Below are positions 13,801 to 28,190 of a stretch of DNA of 64,000 nucleotides, in pieces; position 1 is the stretch's first letter, and each line of letters begins with the position of its first letter. A model generated the notes under the pieces. The model was given only the letters and a program-made list of their open reading frames with translations. It was not told the origin of the DNA and did no database searches. This DNA is from Archilochus colubris (Eukaryota; Chordata; Aves; Apodiformes; Trochilidae): contig CM041108.1 in NCBI GenBank assembly GCA_023079485.1, positions 434,001-498,000 on the forward strand, given 5' to 3'. The position numbers and the translations under genes were made by a program.

Positions 13801-16800
13801 GAGCTCTTGCTGATTAATCTGGGTAGAGCTATGTGTGCCTTTCCACTGCCTTCCTGGTGTTGCTGCACACCAGGAATAGAAACAACTATTATTAGACCCT
13901 TGCAGCTCATTTTTAAATGGTTGTGATAAGGACTGAGTGCATTTTCCTGCAATTTTCCCTGCTGATATGCTCCTCATGCTGAAGTCTTTTGGGAGGAGAA
14001 AAATCTTGGAAACCTTCTCAGCACAAGGGGAGGAAGGAAGTTATAGAGAGAAAGGAAACTGTAGAGTTCACAACAATCCTATTGAAAGCTGAAAGTGACA
14101 GTTTGACAGTGCCTTTCCTTGGTGCCTCTTCCAGAGCATTAATCCCACTTTATAGAGAATTTGTTGTTGTTTTGGTTTGTTTTTTTTGCCATTTGAAGTA
14201 CATCAGGAAAAAACAGTCTGATTTGGTGTTCAAAGGAGGTGTAAAAATTTACTGTCCTGTTAGTGGCTGCACACAAAGATGCACAGGTCCAGCAGTTTTC
14301 TCATTAGCAGGCTGGAAGGAGACCTAAAATCTTCTGAAATAGGCTTTGTGAATTGTTCTTCCTTCCTGGGTGTGATGTGCCCTGTGCTGTCCCTCCCTGC
14401 TGCTCTCCTTGGGGCCCCCAAGCTGTGCTGTCTCTGTGAATCAGCTTGAAGCCTCTGCCATGTGTGAGCACCACTAAAATGCTGCCTCGCTTGTCCTCAG
14501 CTGCCTCACATTCTCCTCTGCTCTTTATTTCAGATTGATAACAAGGGGAATCACCTGCTAGTCCATGAGGAATCATCCATTAATGTTCCTGCTATTGCTG
14601 CTGCCCATGTTATTAAGAGATATATTGCTCAAGCAGCAGATGAACTGTCCTTTGAGGTAAATAATTAAATGAGCTCACATTCCTTGTTGGCATATGCAGA
14701 AGAGGGTAATGTGTGTGTTTGTGTGTGTGTGTGCATCAGGAAAAAGATTGAGACAGTTTCAGAATGTTTTGTGAAGCTTGGAAGATTCAATTAAATATTT
14801 GATTTGCACTGGGTTGGATACAGGGAGGAGTTCAGTCATCTTTAAATACAGCTTTACTTGGCATTGGCTTCTGCTGATAAAACAGATATTGCCAAGTACT
14901 CCAGCCTGATCTCTGAGCAGCAGCTGTTCCTGGATAGTTTGTGCTGTACACTGGATTAAAAGTATGTTGTATGTATTGAGGAAGACTGTCCACATATGTG
15001 TGTACCTGAACACAAGCCAATGTAATTATTTCTTGGCCAGTTAGCACAACCTGTGTTCCTGTTAGCAAATCTGTGTCTAAAATTTCACAGAGCTTCTGCT
15101 CCCATGAAAAGTGAAGAATCAGACTCTCATGAGATTCGATAAAGGGCAGGTGATAACCTGTTACTGTCCTGAAAATCTTCCTTGCTGCAGAGTAGGAGCT
15201 GCTGCAGCCAAAGATCTGAAACATCAGTTGGATGTTGTCAGTTTCTAATAAGCAATTGCAAAAGCAATGCCTGGCATTTGTTCCCCAGTACTCAGGAAAA
15301 TGCCCAGATTCTCTGCTCAGTGTGGGGACAGCAGTTTTCTCAGTGGAAATTTGCTGTGCTGTTGGCTTGCTGTTCCCTTGAGGAATTCACTTTGCTTCTC
15401 TGTGCCTCAGTCAGGGTTTGTTACCTTCTTTGTAAAGCACTTTGAGGTTCCTGAGTGTAAAAGCAGGTTAATAAGTTTTGCTATTCCTCACTGCAGCAGT
15501 TATTGGTGTTCTGCCCTTCTGCTCTGACCTTTCTTGTTTCCCTTATAGAGGCCACACAGCTCTTGATTCCCACCAAGCCAAATTCAGTCTCAGTCCTTCT
15601 GCTTGCCTGTTGAACCCTTCCAATCTTACATTTTTAATGGGAGTGGGCAAAGCTTCAGAAAATTGGTTGGTCTCCAGGCTCATTTTCCTTCCCCTTGCTG
15701 TAATACCACACCACTTCTCCTGTGTTCATTTTCTGATGAAGAGTTTCCAAGTGTTTCACACCATCCATTCTTACTTCTCTCTGTGTTTTGCAGCAGTGTT
15801 CAGCACCACAACACTTCTGTACCCTTTGGCAGCCAGCCTGCTGCTTTGGAAAATTTGTTTCCTCCTGAACAGCTGGATGCTGAGTGTTGTATAATGCAGG
15901 AACTCTCCTGCCTCACAGTTTGGTTTTGGGAAGGCAGATGTCTCAAGATCAGCTTTGGAGCAGTTGCTCCCAAGTTGCACAGTTTTTTGCAGGGTTGAAG
16001 GCTAGGGGTTTTGTTTGGATTGTGCTTTCCTCCTGGCTGCATTGCAGGCTGTGATTGTTGCCAATCTTTTGCAGGTGGGAGACATAGTGTCTGTCATTGA
16101 TATGCCGCCAAAGGAGCTGACCACCTGGTGGAGAGGCAAACATGGATTTCAGGTAGGCACAAGCATCAGACTTGATAGAGCAACTTAATTAAAACCAAGA
16201 AACTCAGCAGTGTGTTCATAGAACTGCCCCAGGGCTACTTCTGGATGGAAGGAGAGTGTCACTGGGTTGGTGTAAGAGGACTTCTTTCTCTCTGGACTTG
16301 GGTTAGAGGTGTTCAAAGCAAGTTATCTCACTGTGCAAGGTAGGGATAGCTGGGGCCCTTTGATTGACTGCTGGCCTGATGTTGGTGGAAGCTTCTGTTG
16401 CAGCCCTGCCAAGGCAGCTGACACTGTTACTCACATCATCCTCTGCTTCCCACATCTAAAACTACATCAGGCTGAGCATCCAGGCTGCAGAGGAAGCCAG
16501 TGGATAGGACACTGCCACTGACTTGGATTAGGCACCCATTAACCTGTGCTTTATGTCTGTCTGCATTTACTGTGTTGTGTTAATGCTAAAAGTCTTGGTA
16601 CAGATCCTAAATACACCTGGGAATTAGGTACCAAACTTTGCCACTTCAATGCCACTTTCCAAACAGTTGTTATTCTCTAGCTTGAATTTTCTCATTAGGA
16701 ATTTTTTTTTTCAAAAAGTCTTTGTTTATGAAACAAAACCCCAAAGCTACTGAAGGCTGGGGCAACTAACTTACAACCTCCTCACACTGTAGAGTCTCAC

Positions 16801-19800
16801 ATTTCAGCTCCTTTTAAGCAGAAGGGATTTTCATACTGCAGCTGCTGTCTGCAAGTAGGTGGAATTAGGAGTTTGCTCTGGAGAGGGTCAGATTTGACCA
16901 TACAGTTGCATATTTTGGTCTGGAAAGTCTCAAAGTACCTCAGATTTCCTCTGGCAGCCCTCTCTGTGCCAGATCCAGCTTGTGGTTCTGCTGTCAGTAA
17001 TACCAGAGCCGTGCAGTTGGATCTCCAAGCACTACAAATCCCATCTGAATGAAGTGTTAGTTGTATGATTACATTTCTGTGTGATTAGCCAAAGCACATG
17101 AGGTACAGCTTTTGTTGGCTTTTTATCAGATGTGGGAATTCAGATAGTATCTAATTTGTAAAAGCAGAGTAGCATGGACACATGATACCTGTATTGCAAT
17201 GACATTTGTTCCTGGAGTTCATGTTCTGATATTTTTTGAACAAACCTGACTGTTGTTCTTCTAGTTTGGAACAGTGTTATGTTTTTGTGGGACTTTTGTT
17301 TTGATCTTAGTACTTGCCACAGTATAAAAAAATTAATTAAATGCTTTAGTACTATTTGGAAGGATCAGCCTGCACCACATTTCACTTCCAAGTGAATCAG
17401 TAAAACAAAATTTCTTTGTGATCTCTAGTTGAGGGCAGGCACTGCACAAAGCTGATTTATTACAAGTGTCCCCATGAAGGATGTTGATTCCATTATTAAG
17501 TGCAAGCTCCCTGCTTGTCATCAGGCTGGCTGGAATTGGGATTAGATGTGAAGAGCACAAGAAGCCAGGGAGCTCTTCTGCAGTTTCTCAGTGTCTCTGA
17601 GATCTGAGTAATCCAGTTGTGCTTGCCCAGCATAAAGATACATTGATGAGCAAACTGCTTGAAAAGGGCTTTACCAGCACAGACAGATCTGAGCAGCTGC
17701 AGAAACAGAGCACCATCCTTGTGCTTAGCAGATTAAGGCTGGAAGAAGCTTGCACCTTCAGTTATAAGCAGGAGGCTTTCACAATGGGAATCAGCTCATG
17801 GCCACACTCTTGGAAATGCAGCAGACATAATGTATAGAATCACAGAATGGTTTGGGTTGGAAAGGACCTTAAAGCTCACCCAGTTCCGACCCTCCTGCAT
17901 GGGCAGGGACACCTCCCACCAGCCTGGGTTACTCAAGGCCCCATCCAGCCTGGCTTTGAACGTTTCCAGGGATGGAGCATCCACAACTTCCTTGGGCAAA
18001 CTGCCAGGGTCTCACCACCCTCAGATTACAGAATTTCTTCCAAATGTCCAACCTAAATCTCCCCTCTCCAAGTTTTAACCCATTTCCCTTCTCCTCTCCC
18101 TACCCCCCCATGTCCAAAGCCCTCCCCCAGCTTTCTTGTAGCCCCTTCAGACATTGAAAGGTTGCTCTGAGCTCACCTGGGAGCCTCCTCTTTCCCAGGC
18201 TGAACAACCCCAATCCCTCAGCCTGGCTTCCAGGGAGGTGCTCAGCCCTCTGAGCATTTCAGTGGCTCTGCTCTGGACATGTTCCAGGAGCTCTGTGCCT
18301 CAGCAGCTCTCAGAATGTGTTTGCAAGAATGCAGAAAATGAAGTTAGAGGAGCTGGAGAGGTTCCTGCCTGCCAGCTGAGGTAGGGTAGCAGAGCTGTGT
18401 GCTTCTTGCTGACTGGGGTTTTCAGCAGCTGTATCTCAGTTGACAGGCAGGCATTTCATCAGCTTTGCTAACTCAGATATTACAGTGTAGTAGACATATC
18501 TCTTCACACAACTGTGGATCTGATTTGCAGCGAGGTGCATTTTTCCTGACAGTTTGTCATTTCTTTCAGATGTATTTATCAGAGCTTTTAATTTCCATCA
18601 GCTGCCAAGAGAGGCAAACTCCAGCAAAGAGGGAGAGGGGTTTTACCTGTGTGATGAGCTGAAGGGCTGTGAGCTGTCAGAATAGGTTAAAAAATACATT
18701 TCCTGTGGGAATGGAGTTTTTTGGCCATGCTAAGTGGGACAATGAGAAGAGAAGTCAGAGGAAGGACAGATGCACCCGACCTAGGGATGTGTTGCAGTTC
18801 AGAACAGAAGTGTACTTGCTGAATACTTAAAAAGAGTATATAGGTGAAAAATGCTGCTACATGTGTAAGGATTTTGCAGCCTTTAAAGCATTTATTATAG
18901 GCAAATATTTCTGTTCCCATTTAGGAATAATAACTGTCTGTTGATCCAGTTATTCTAATTAAGAAAATCAGCAAAGACTGTCTTGCCAGATAGTTGTGGT
19001 TCTGGAGTCAGATAGAAGAAGATGGTCCAAAGACCAAATATTTGAACAGTTTGTTCATATTACTTCCCAGAGTTTTGTGCTAGGAAAGGAGCAAGGTTTA
19101 ACAAGTGGAGCCCAGCTTGCATTGGAAATCCTGTCTTGATGAAAGCAAGGTTTTGCAGAAAGAAAAAAAAATTCTTGACTGAAAAGAATTTACCTGGTTT
19201 TGTGCATTTAAACCTGTTGTGATGTGTGTGTCTGGGCAGAGGTGTGTTCAGTTCTGTGTCCCCTGTTAGAACAGAGGTTTCAGTGTAATGCAGAGCTCCA
19301 GACTTCAGGAGAAATGCAAAGCTGACAGCTTGTAAGGATGTTCAGCTTGAGCTGCAGCTTTGATTCAGCATGGAAGTCAATTTGCTCTTTGGCAGCCTGA
19401 GCTGTCCTTCAGCAGTGAATCCCCATTTCTCTTCTCTGTCAGATTCCTCTGTTACATTTGCTCCTCTCCCCATACCTGACATAATGACTGCATTGCAAGA
19501 CACTTAATCCTGTGCAGAACAAAACAACCCACTCGGCTTCTTATCATCTGCTCTGCTTAAAGTAAAATTATTTAAAAGACATCTTCCCTCCAGCCTTTTT
19601 CTTTTCAAATGTCCTCAGTGAGTCACTGCTTTCATTGGAAGGTTGTTACCTAAATTACAGCCACCTCCACATTAACAGCCTTCCAGCCCTCTTTGTTCTC
19701 CTTGTTCTTCATGCTTTGTCTTTTCAATCAGGAACTCTGTTTCAGACAGCTGAATCACTCAGGACAGGCCCTTTTTGATGCATAACTGCCTTTTGATGTT

Positions 19801-22800
19801 CTGAATAATTCTGTCTTTTGGATAAAATTTGGACGTTTTGGGAACTGGTCTGTGCTTACATGAGTTTGCAGGGGCTGTGAAACTCCAGGCCCTTGCTTTC
19901 AAACCCTGAACCTGAAATCCCAAAAAGGGACATTGTTTTGGATTGGTCAGGAGTAAATCAGTCTGTTAATTAAGAGCACTTTTTTTTCCTTGTGCATTAT
20001 TTTGCAATAAAGAACCTGTATGTGATATGAACACAGGGGCCAGTTAATAAAATTCAGTAAAAATGTCCTATGCTAAACCCAAAACCTAATAAAAATGTCT
20101 CAAACGTTTCAATTGCCATTTATGTTGCTACTACTTCCCCATTTGCTTGAATTTTCTCCTTGTCCATTAAAAATTACTACTGTTATTTTGACTTTTCCCC
20201 TTGAAGCCTCATGTATCTTTCCATTGGAGCAGTCACAGGCATGGAAGTGAAAAAAAGATAGAGTAGTTCCTGCAGAAATGTTTGCACACAACAAACCCTG
20301 TGCTGTCCTCTTTTGGTTAAGGTGTGTGATGATTTCTTTAGCCAAGCTTGTATTTCTCTCAATATATGCTACCCTTGTTTTTAATTTTCATACATTGCCA
20401 AATCCTTTAATCCTGCCTCAAGCTCTGAAAGTGCCTTACGAGATCTGTTGAGATTAACTCTTGGACTAAACTCATCTATTTATACAAAATCATGGAAAGT
20501 TTTCCATGGGAGAAAAAGCAGTATCTTTTCAGTGGGTGGGAATGAGGCCTAAGTTGTAGGTTGTGACCCTGAAGATGGTCTCTTGGGGATCTTACAAGAA
20601 AAGTCAGAATAAATAAATCAGAAACTGTAAGTCATCAGCTCTGCTACCCATAGGTTTCCATCAGAAAGTTTTTCAATGGTAGCATGATTAAAAATTCTCT
20701 TTCCTTAAAATATCCACTATAATTATTTGTTGAGAACAATTTTTAAAAGTCCTCAAAGCACTGAGAATGAAAGAAACCATATCATTTCAGCTGTGGAGTC
20801 TCCCAAATGTATCATTTGTGGGATGGGGCTGACACTTTAACTGGATGTGAATGTTTTTCCTAAATTAAAAATTGTCTCCTGCATCTCTTGCAGAGGAAAT
20901 GTCCAAGAGAGACTCTTTGCTTTGTAGGGAAGTAATTTAAAACCAGATAATGGATTTTGTTTCAATACCAGTGTTCTCTGTGTTTGTACCCACCAGTCTG
21001 GTTCCCAATATCTCTTAGCAAAGCATCATCACTGAGCTGCCTGAGGAAGGGCTCCTGTGTCTGATGCTGCCATTCCTGATGGTTTTCTTGTGCTAATTGA
21101 CATTTTTATCTATAAACTGCACAGAAAACACCACTGTGTGGAATAATTTCAAAGGCTGTAGTGTTTACTTGGACACACCATGAACATTGCTGGGTTCATG
21201 GGTGAAAATAAACTTGGAGTAGAAAAGAGATTTTTTTTTTCCTTTGAGAAAAAAAGGGAGTTGTGAAAGATGAAAAACCAGAGAGGAGCCTGGGCAGACT
21301 CTCAGTGCTGGCTGCCTTGTGGCTCCAGTGAATTTCATAGATGTTCTAACATGACTGGCAGCAGTCCTGGCCCAGTTGTGTTTAGATGAGCTTGGGGCCC
21401 ATCCGCTGGCTCCTTGCCATGGATTGTTGCAGCACTTCACCAAACTGTGGCTGCATGAAGTGACTCAGAGCTCCCAGCTGTCCAAACCAAATGCCTGACA
21501 CAGGGCAGGAGATCCTGCTCTGGGGTGGCTCAGAAGGGTGGTGGTGCTTGAATTACATGTCCCAGTACAGAAGGTGTGTTGGGTCAGGAACAAGACATGG
21601 GAGAAAAAGGTCTGGAAATATTGAATAAAGATAAAAGGTGTCCAGGACTCTGGACTTGGACCTGAGTTAGATGGAGGACACTGGAAAGTGGAGGGAAGTG
21701 GGGTGCTGGGATACCCCAGCCCATCAGAAGGGTTAAACTTGTGCACTCTGTTTGTCAGCTGTTCTCTCAAATCAGTTTTCAGTCATGGATATTGAGGTAT
21801 CATTTTCCCTTGTCCTTTGCTGATAGGGAAACTGAGGCACAGTGCCTGCACTGCCTTGTCTATGCTCAGAACCCGATAACAGGAATACAGAGAGAAATGA
21901 CTACGCCTCTGCTGGTCACTTTATGCTAGATGATGAGAAGCAGAGTTCAAGTAAGCTGCTTAAGCAGTTCAGCTCTCAAAACCAATACATTCAACATTCT
22001 GCCTCTCTCTCTGTTTTTCCTACAGGTTGGATTTTTCCCTAGTGAGTGTGTTGAATTAATTAACGACAAAGTTCCTCAATCCGTGACCAATTCTGTGCCA
22101 AAACCAGGTATGGACATTAAGTTTTATGATGCAGTGAAAGAAAATGGGGTTACCCTTTTGATGTTCCATCACTGTTTAACATGTTTAATATCTCCTTCAT
22201 ACATGTCATGTGGCACTCTGTGTACTGACCATCCCGTGTACATACTCTGTTCTCCTCTCTGTGTGTTGCTCACCCACACATTACCTCTCTGAAGATTTCC
22301 ACTGTAAATGTCTTTTCACCTGCAGTGTTTTCTGAGCTCCTCTGTGTCCATCTCCTGCATGATCTGAAAGATTTTAAGCTTGTAAAAAGTGAAGATTCCT
22401 TCAGCAATCTGTAGCTAGGGATTCCATGCAACATCCCAGTTCTTGGTGTCCAGTGTTGTATGTTAGAGATTTTTCCTAAAGAACATACAGGCAACTCAGA
22501 AATGTTTATGCTGACTTAGATGGAATAAATTAAGCTTTTTTGTGATTGGTGATTGACAGAGAAGGTTGGATATAACAGAACCTGGAATCCTAGTTGCTTC
22601 TGCTCTGTGTATATGACTCCTTCTACTACCTGCTGCCTTCTGGCAGTCTTTTATGAAATACAGGTAAATTAATAACCAAGCTTTGCTGATGAAAAAGAAA
22701 TAGAAAATGGGATCTTGGATCTGATTCTGCTCTCATCCTAGAGTACACTGGAAGTGATTGCAGTTAGACATGCTGGCAAAACTGAGATCTCTGCAGAGGT

Positions 22801-25800
22801 TACTGGTGGTGAAGCTTTTGGTTTATTCTTTCAAGAATTTTTTTTTAAATCTATGTATTCATATATATAAAGCTATATCTGTGTACCTTCTGTGTGATGA
22901 GAAAGCAGTTTGATATTACTGATTTTTCTGAAAACATGCAGCCAGAAAGTTGAGTTGGAAAGCTGGTTAACTGGCATTCTTTTCATCTGTTCTCTTCACT
23001 TTAATGATGTTCCTGATCTACAAGATTGCTGAGTTGATACTTAAGAACAAATAGGTGTGATCCATAAGTTTGCTCTTTACTAAGGGAAAATGCATGTTGT
23101 AGATGTTGTGGTACAGCTCAGAAGGTTTGGTTCAGCAGTAAAAAAGCCACGAGCACCCCCTAAGCTCTCAGTGCACAGCTTTAATCTGTGTGCTTCAAAG
23201 AGCTGACACTGGAGGGAAAGAGTTTTCTCAGCCATTGGTTCTCCAGCCTTTGTCCTTCCTGGGAACGTGCAAAGGTATTTGCTGGAATCAGTGTCCCAGA
23301 GGTCCCTAGGAATTCACTGCAGCAGGTGGTCAGTCCTTAAATCCAGGATCTGCTTTTTGTTGTTTGAAGTCGATCTCTAAATGCTGGGCTCAGTCACTTC
23401 TCTGGTCTCTGACAGCTACAGCATGTAGACAAGGGCACCTTAAATCTAAATACAGGCCAGGCTGATAGATACAACTGTTTATTATTAAATAGGGCTCAGG
23501 CAATTAAATATCATGAGCTGCTAGTGAGTAGTTTCTTGCTATGATTTAATGAGAGATAATGAAGCAGCATAGATTAATAGATTCTATTTGGCTTTAACAA
23601 CACACCAGGGGGTGAATTTCCTCTTTCAGTGCTGGGAAATATTTGTTATAAAGTTGATACCAAAAGCCCAAGTCCTATTAAAAGTAATAAGTTGAAGGAT
23701 ATTGCCAAGTCATGAGGCTGTCCCTGTTGCCCTTCCCTGCTCGTTGTTCTGAGTGTCCAATTAAAGGCAAAAAGGCTGCTCTACTAATGAACTTTCAGAT
23801 GTAAAGATTGCTGGGACAAACGCTGGAGTTCTGTAATCATCTCCTGCCCTCACTTTGCACACAGAATTCTTTGTAGCATAACCCTGGCCATTTTTCCCAC
23901 CTTGGGAAGTCACAGGACTTGTATGGTGGAGGCTGAAGTCTGGAAGGCTCTTCCTCAGTTTCCAGAGAAATGGTGACTTGGTGGGAGCAAGAAGGAGGCA
24001 GGGAGGAGGTTCCCAGGGTTAAGGGATGTCAAGTGTGTTGGTGAGAACTCGAGGAACCTGGCTGCCTGGAGGAAAAAAATGATGTGTGAAATCCAGAAGG
24101 GGTGAGAAGGGAGGAAGGAATTTCAGTTTCCTGAGCTGGGCTACCACACAGTGCCTTGTCTGCTGGCTCTGGGAGGGTGTCACAGAGCAGAAAGGAGCTG
24201 CTGGAGAATCCTGGATGGACATTGTGAACCTGGATCCTCCCAAGCTGTTCCTCCAGAGCCTTGCTAGGAGCTGCACTGCTGGGCTAATGCAAAAAAACTT
24301 GCATTTTCCTCACCCCTATCAGTGTATTTAGTATATTCTAATCTATGCCTTAAGCCCATAGAATAATTCTCGTACATTTAAATACATTTAATACATTTAA
24401 ATATCCCCATCAATTAATTTCCTCCCTTTAAGTGCGTTTTAACCATCAGTTTGGTTTTTCCCAAGGAATAGAGACTTTTCTCAAAGGAACCTCGTGGTGC
24501 TTTTGTCCTTACTTGACGTTAGCAGTGTACTTCATCTAGAATTGATGTGAAGTTTTAGATTTGGGCTTGATAAGGCATACTTATCAACACACAAACTTTC
24601 TTTTCTTTAATCAAAATCTGATGTGTTGAGCATCTAGAACATTTTGTATCTGCAGCATAAAGCTCTTTGCCATGAAGGCATTTACAAACACAGAACTTGG
24701 GTTGTTTAATTGTCCAAAGATTTGGCTGGGTTGAGTAATCTAATGAAGAGCAGATGGAAAGCAAAGAACTTCCTGCCCTGTGTTTTTATTATTATTTAGA
24801 ATTAGAGGCTTTTCATTTGCAGAAGTAATGGGGACAGCATTGTAGTAGAGCTATAAAATACTGCAGTGGTCTGAAATGCAGAACAAATAGTGACTGAAGT
24901 TCAAAGGAGAATGAAGAACAGGGAATGGGAGAGGAAGGTTGGGGCTAAGTGCAAACTCCACTTTTAGAAACAGTATTTTCTTTGACTGTGGAAATACAAT
25001 AATGCAGTCAGTGCCTGAGATAAGTGAAAGAAAAGGGACCCTACAGAAAACTGTCCATTTTATTCAGTTCTGGAATTTCAAGTCTTAAGAAAGAATGTTG
25101 ATTTTGCCTTGACTCACCTCTGAAATCCAGTTTGGGTTCTCAAAGCTATCATCTCCCAGAATCCTGCTAGGGGCAGGTGTGCTTGCAGGATGTATCCATA
25201 TCTCTGTGTCTGCCTGTGCTCACAAGCCATCACCTGAAAATCAATTTCATTATTGTGTAACAAAATCGTTTAGCATTTGCCTTTTTCAAACTTCTTACAC
25301 CTGGGAATGTCATCCAAGGTAGGAGTGAGGGTGCTCAGGAGGTCTTGGAAGCGACCTTTTGAGTGGTCCTTTCACTTCAGGATTGGTGATGCTTTCACTA
25401 TGCTCCTGCCCTCATTTTTTTCCCCATGTTGTAAGAAAAATCTTTTCTTTCAGGGGGTATGCAGGCTGCTATCTCAACTGGTTCTTTTTCTGTAAAGATC
25501 CAGGAAGGCACTGGGGGCTCATCAAACCCCAGATTTCTCAAGCACTTTCCTTCTTAGTAAACTCTTTGTGTGTTCTTAGTCAGGTGCAATACTCTGATGA
25601 TTAAACTCCTTAGCCTAAGTTATTATATTGAATTAGCATCTGCTGTTTCATAGCTACCACCACTCACTGACAGTTTAGCTGGATTTCAGTGCTACACCAG
25701 ATAGAATCAGCTTGCATTTGGAAAGATTTGGAAAGAAATACAGGTTAAAGGTTGCATTTGAATTTCAGATACTCAGTGAAAAGTGAATCTTTTAAATATT

Positions 25801-28140
25801 CATCGTGCTGCTTAGAAGAGAAAAAGTGAATAGCTGGTTTGTTTTTTCCTTCTAAGCAAACATTTGGGAATTGCCTGTAGATTGTGGCTGTGTTTGCTCT
25901 TCTTGTTCACTTCCATCCCTCTCTGGTTGGTCTTTTCTGGAAACACTGTGTGTGTGCCCCTGTGTCCCCATTGTCCCCCTCACCCCTTTGGCCTGGTTAC
26001 CAGCACCTTGTCTCAGCTCTCTGTTCCACTCTGTTCTTTCTTTCTTTCTCCTCATTCTGGCTGTTTGTACTTTAGCAATATTTAAAATCCCACCTTGTGC
26101 TTCACCTCACATAGATGCCATTTGTTTTGTGTGTTTGGCTCTCAAGTAGCATCTTGCTGGGGACCAAAGCCTTCCTGCAGTGTGCCTGGGCACCAGATTT
26201 TGTGGGAAGGTTTCTAAACTTGGGAGCTGCTGGGGGGCAAACAAAGAGCTGGAGTCAAGAAATGTGGGAGAAAAAGGTAATGTTTCCTGTTCTGTTTTTC
26301 AAATCAATGAGCATTTGGAAAACTTCAGAGGTCATTCTCACCAGTCCCTCAGTCTCCTTTAGGACAAGAGGGAATAACCCCAGCAGCTCTGCCCACCTTT
26401 ATAGATGATTTTTCAAGTTTTTATCTCACCCAATCATTTAATTTAGATTTAGCAGGTAAATGTACTGTTACAACATGAAACTAAGGACACATGAAAGGAT
26501 ATTGTTAGTATTACAAGCCATGGTAAATGAATAATTTTTATCAAACATAACTAACAGATTTATCTGGGTCAACATGTCAAATAGAGATAATCCTCTGAAC
26601 CACAGGAGGATTGAAACTTAGGTCTGGATCAGGCAATGGACAGTTCTGACCTCCTGGTAGAGCCCTGAATGGATTAATTTTAACTGCAAAAATGCAAACT
26701 GAATTATATTTATTGTGTTAAAACTATTGGGATCATTATAGAGTGAAGAGGTTTTGCCTGGTTTGAAACAGGCTAGCTGCCTGGACAAAGAAAAAAAAAA
26801 CATTGTGGTGGTGTTGGGTTTTTTTAACAGGCATTTGACACTGAGTACATAATGTCTTAATTAGTGTTTTTATGAGGAAAATATGGAAAGATAATACGGA
26901 TGTAGTTAGTCTCAGTCTCATTAATCTGGTGTAAACAAAGCAGTTGTTGGCATTCAAGCAGTAAGTGTCTCATTGAAGCTTAATTAAATGAAAATGTTGC
27001 TGAGCCAAGGCAGGTATCCATTCCCAGCTGGAAGCAGGTATGGAATACACACACACACCACCAAATGCAGTTCCTGATGCAGGGGACAGAGAAAGTGCTC
27101 TCAGTATTGACACACCTAAGGCCCAATCCTTTGGAAATCAGGTTCCCAGCTCCTCTGGAGCTCAGGCAGAGCTGAGGGGACAGAGATTGCAGGTGAAATC
27201 TGGGGGGGAAAATTTCAGGGACTTGCAGATGGGTTTTTAATGTGCTATAGATATTTCTCCAAGGCTCTGAAAGCCACCAGCTTGCTTAAACCCCAGCCTG
27301 AAGCTGATCTGATCTTGGGGGGAATTTATTTCTTGGGCTTTGTGTTTCCTCTCTTCCATCCAAGCCCGAACTGGCACTCAGGCTGAGGCAGCAAGAGCAA
27401 AGTCTCTGCAATTAATGATTTTTATGGTTTGGTCAGGAGGAAAGCAGATCTCTGGGACAATGTAGTGTTTCTTCTTGCACAGCATGAAAAGCCAGAGCAG
27501 CTGTCTCCCTAGCACCATTAGAAATGGAGGAAAGCAAAATGTGTAATTACACAAAAAATACATTTACAAATCTGGGAGTTGTTTTCTTTTTTAAGTGGCT
27601 GACATTGTCCATTTATATAAAGAAGTGTTACATCTTCCAGCCCTCTTTCTGACTCAACCATGTACTTAAACATGGGCTTAACCATAAACACATGCTTAGC
27701 AGACACTGAAGTAATGCAAACAAATCCTATGCTTCACCCTGGTTCTCAGCAGGGCTGGGCCTTGTGCTAAAAGTTCAAACATGCAAAATGTTTGGGGTTT
27801 GTTTTGAGCAGGGACACGCTGGGTGGGAATTCTTGAATCCCAATGAGCTTGCAAAGTGTTTTGGGAATAAAGCACCAAACAACTTGAAGGATTGGGTCTG
27901 CGGTTGTATTTTACCCTGGGTATGGCCTATGAGCTTTAAATGAAATTAACCCATTTGCAGTGGGTGCATGTTTTAACCAATTTGTTTGTTTTGTTGTGTT
28001 TTTTTTTCTTTAATTATCCCTTCCCAGTCTCCCCTGCCCACGGAGCCCGACCAGCATCCTGGAGCTACTTCCCCCCTTGTATGTTTTCATTTATTCCTTT
28101 TTTCTTCTTCCACTCTTTCCCTCCCTGTCTCTTTTTCTGG

Positions 28141-28190
<50 letters not shown>

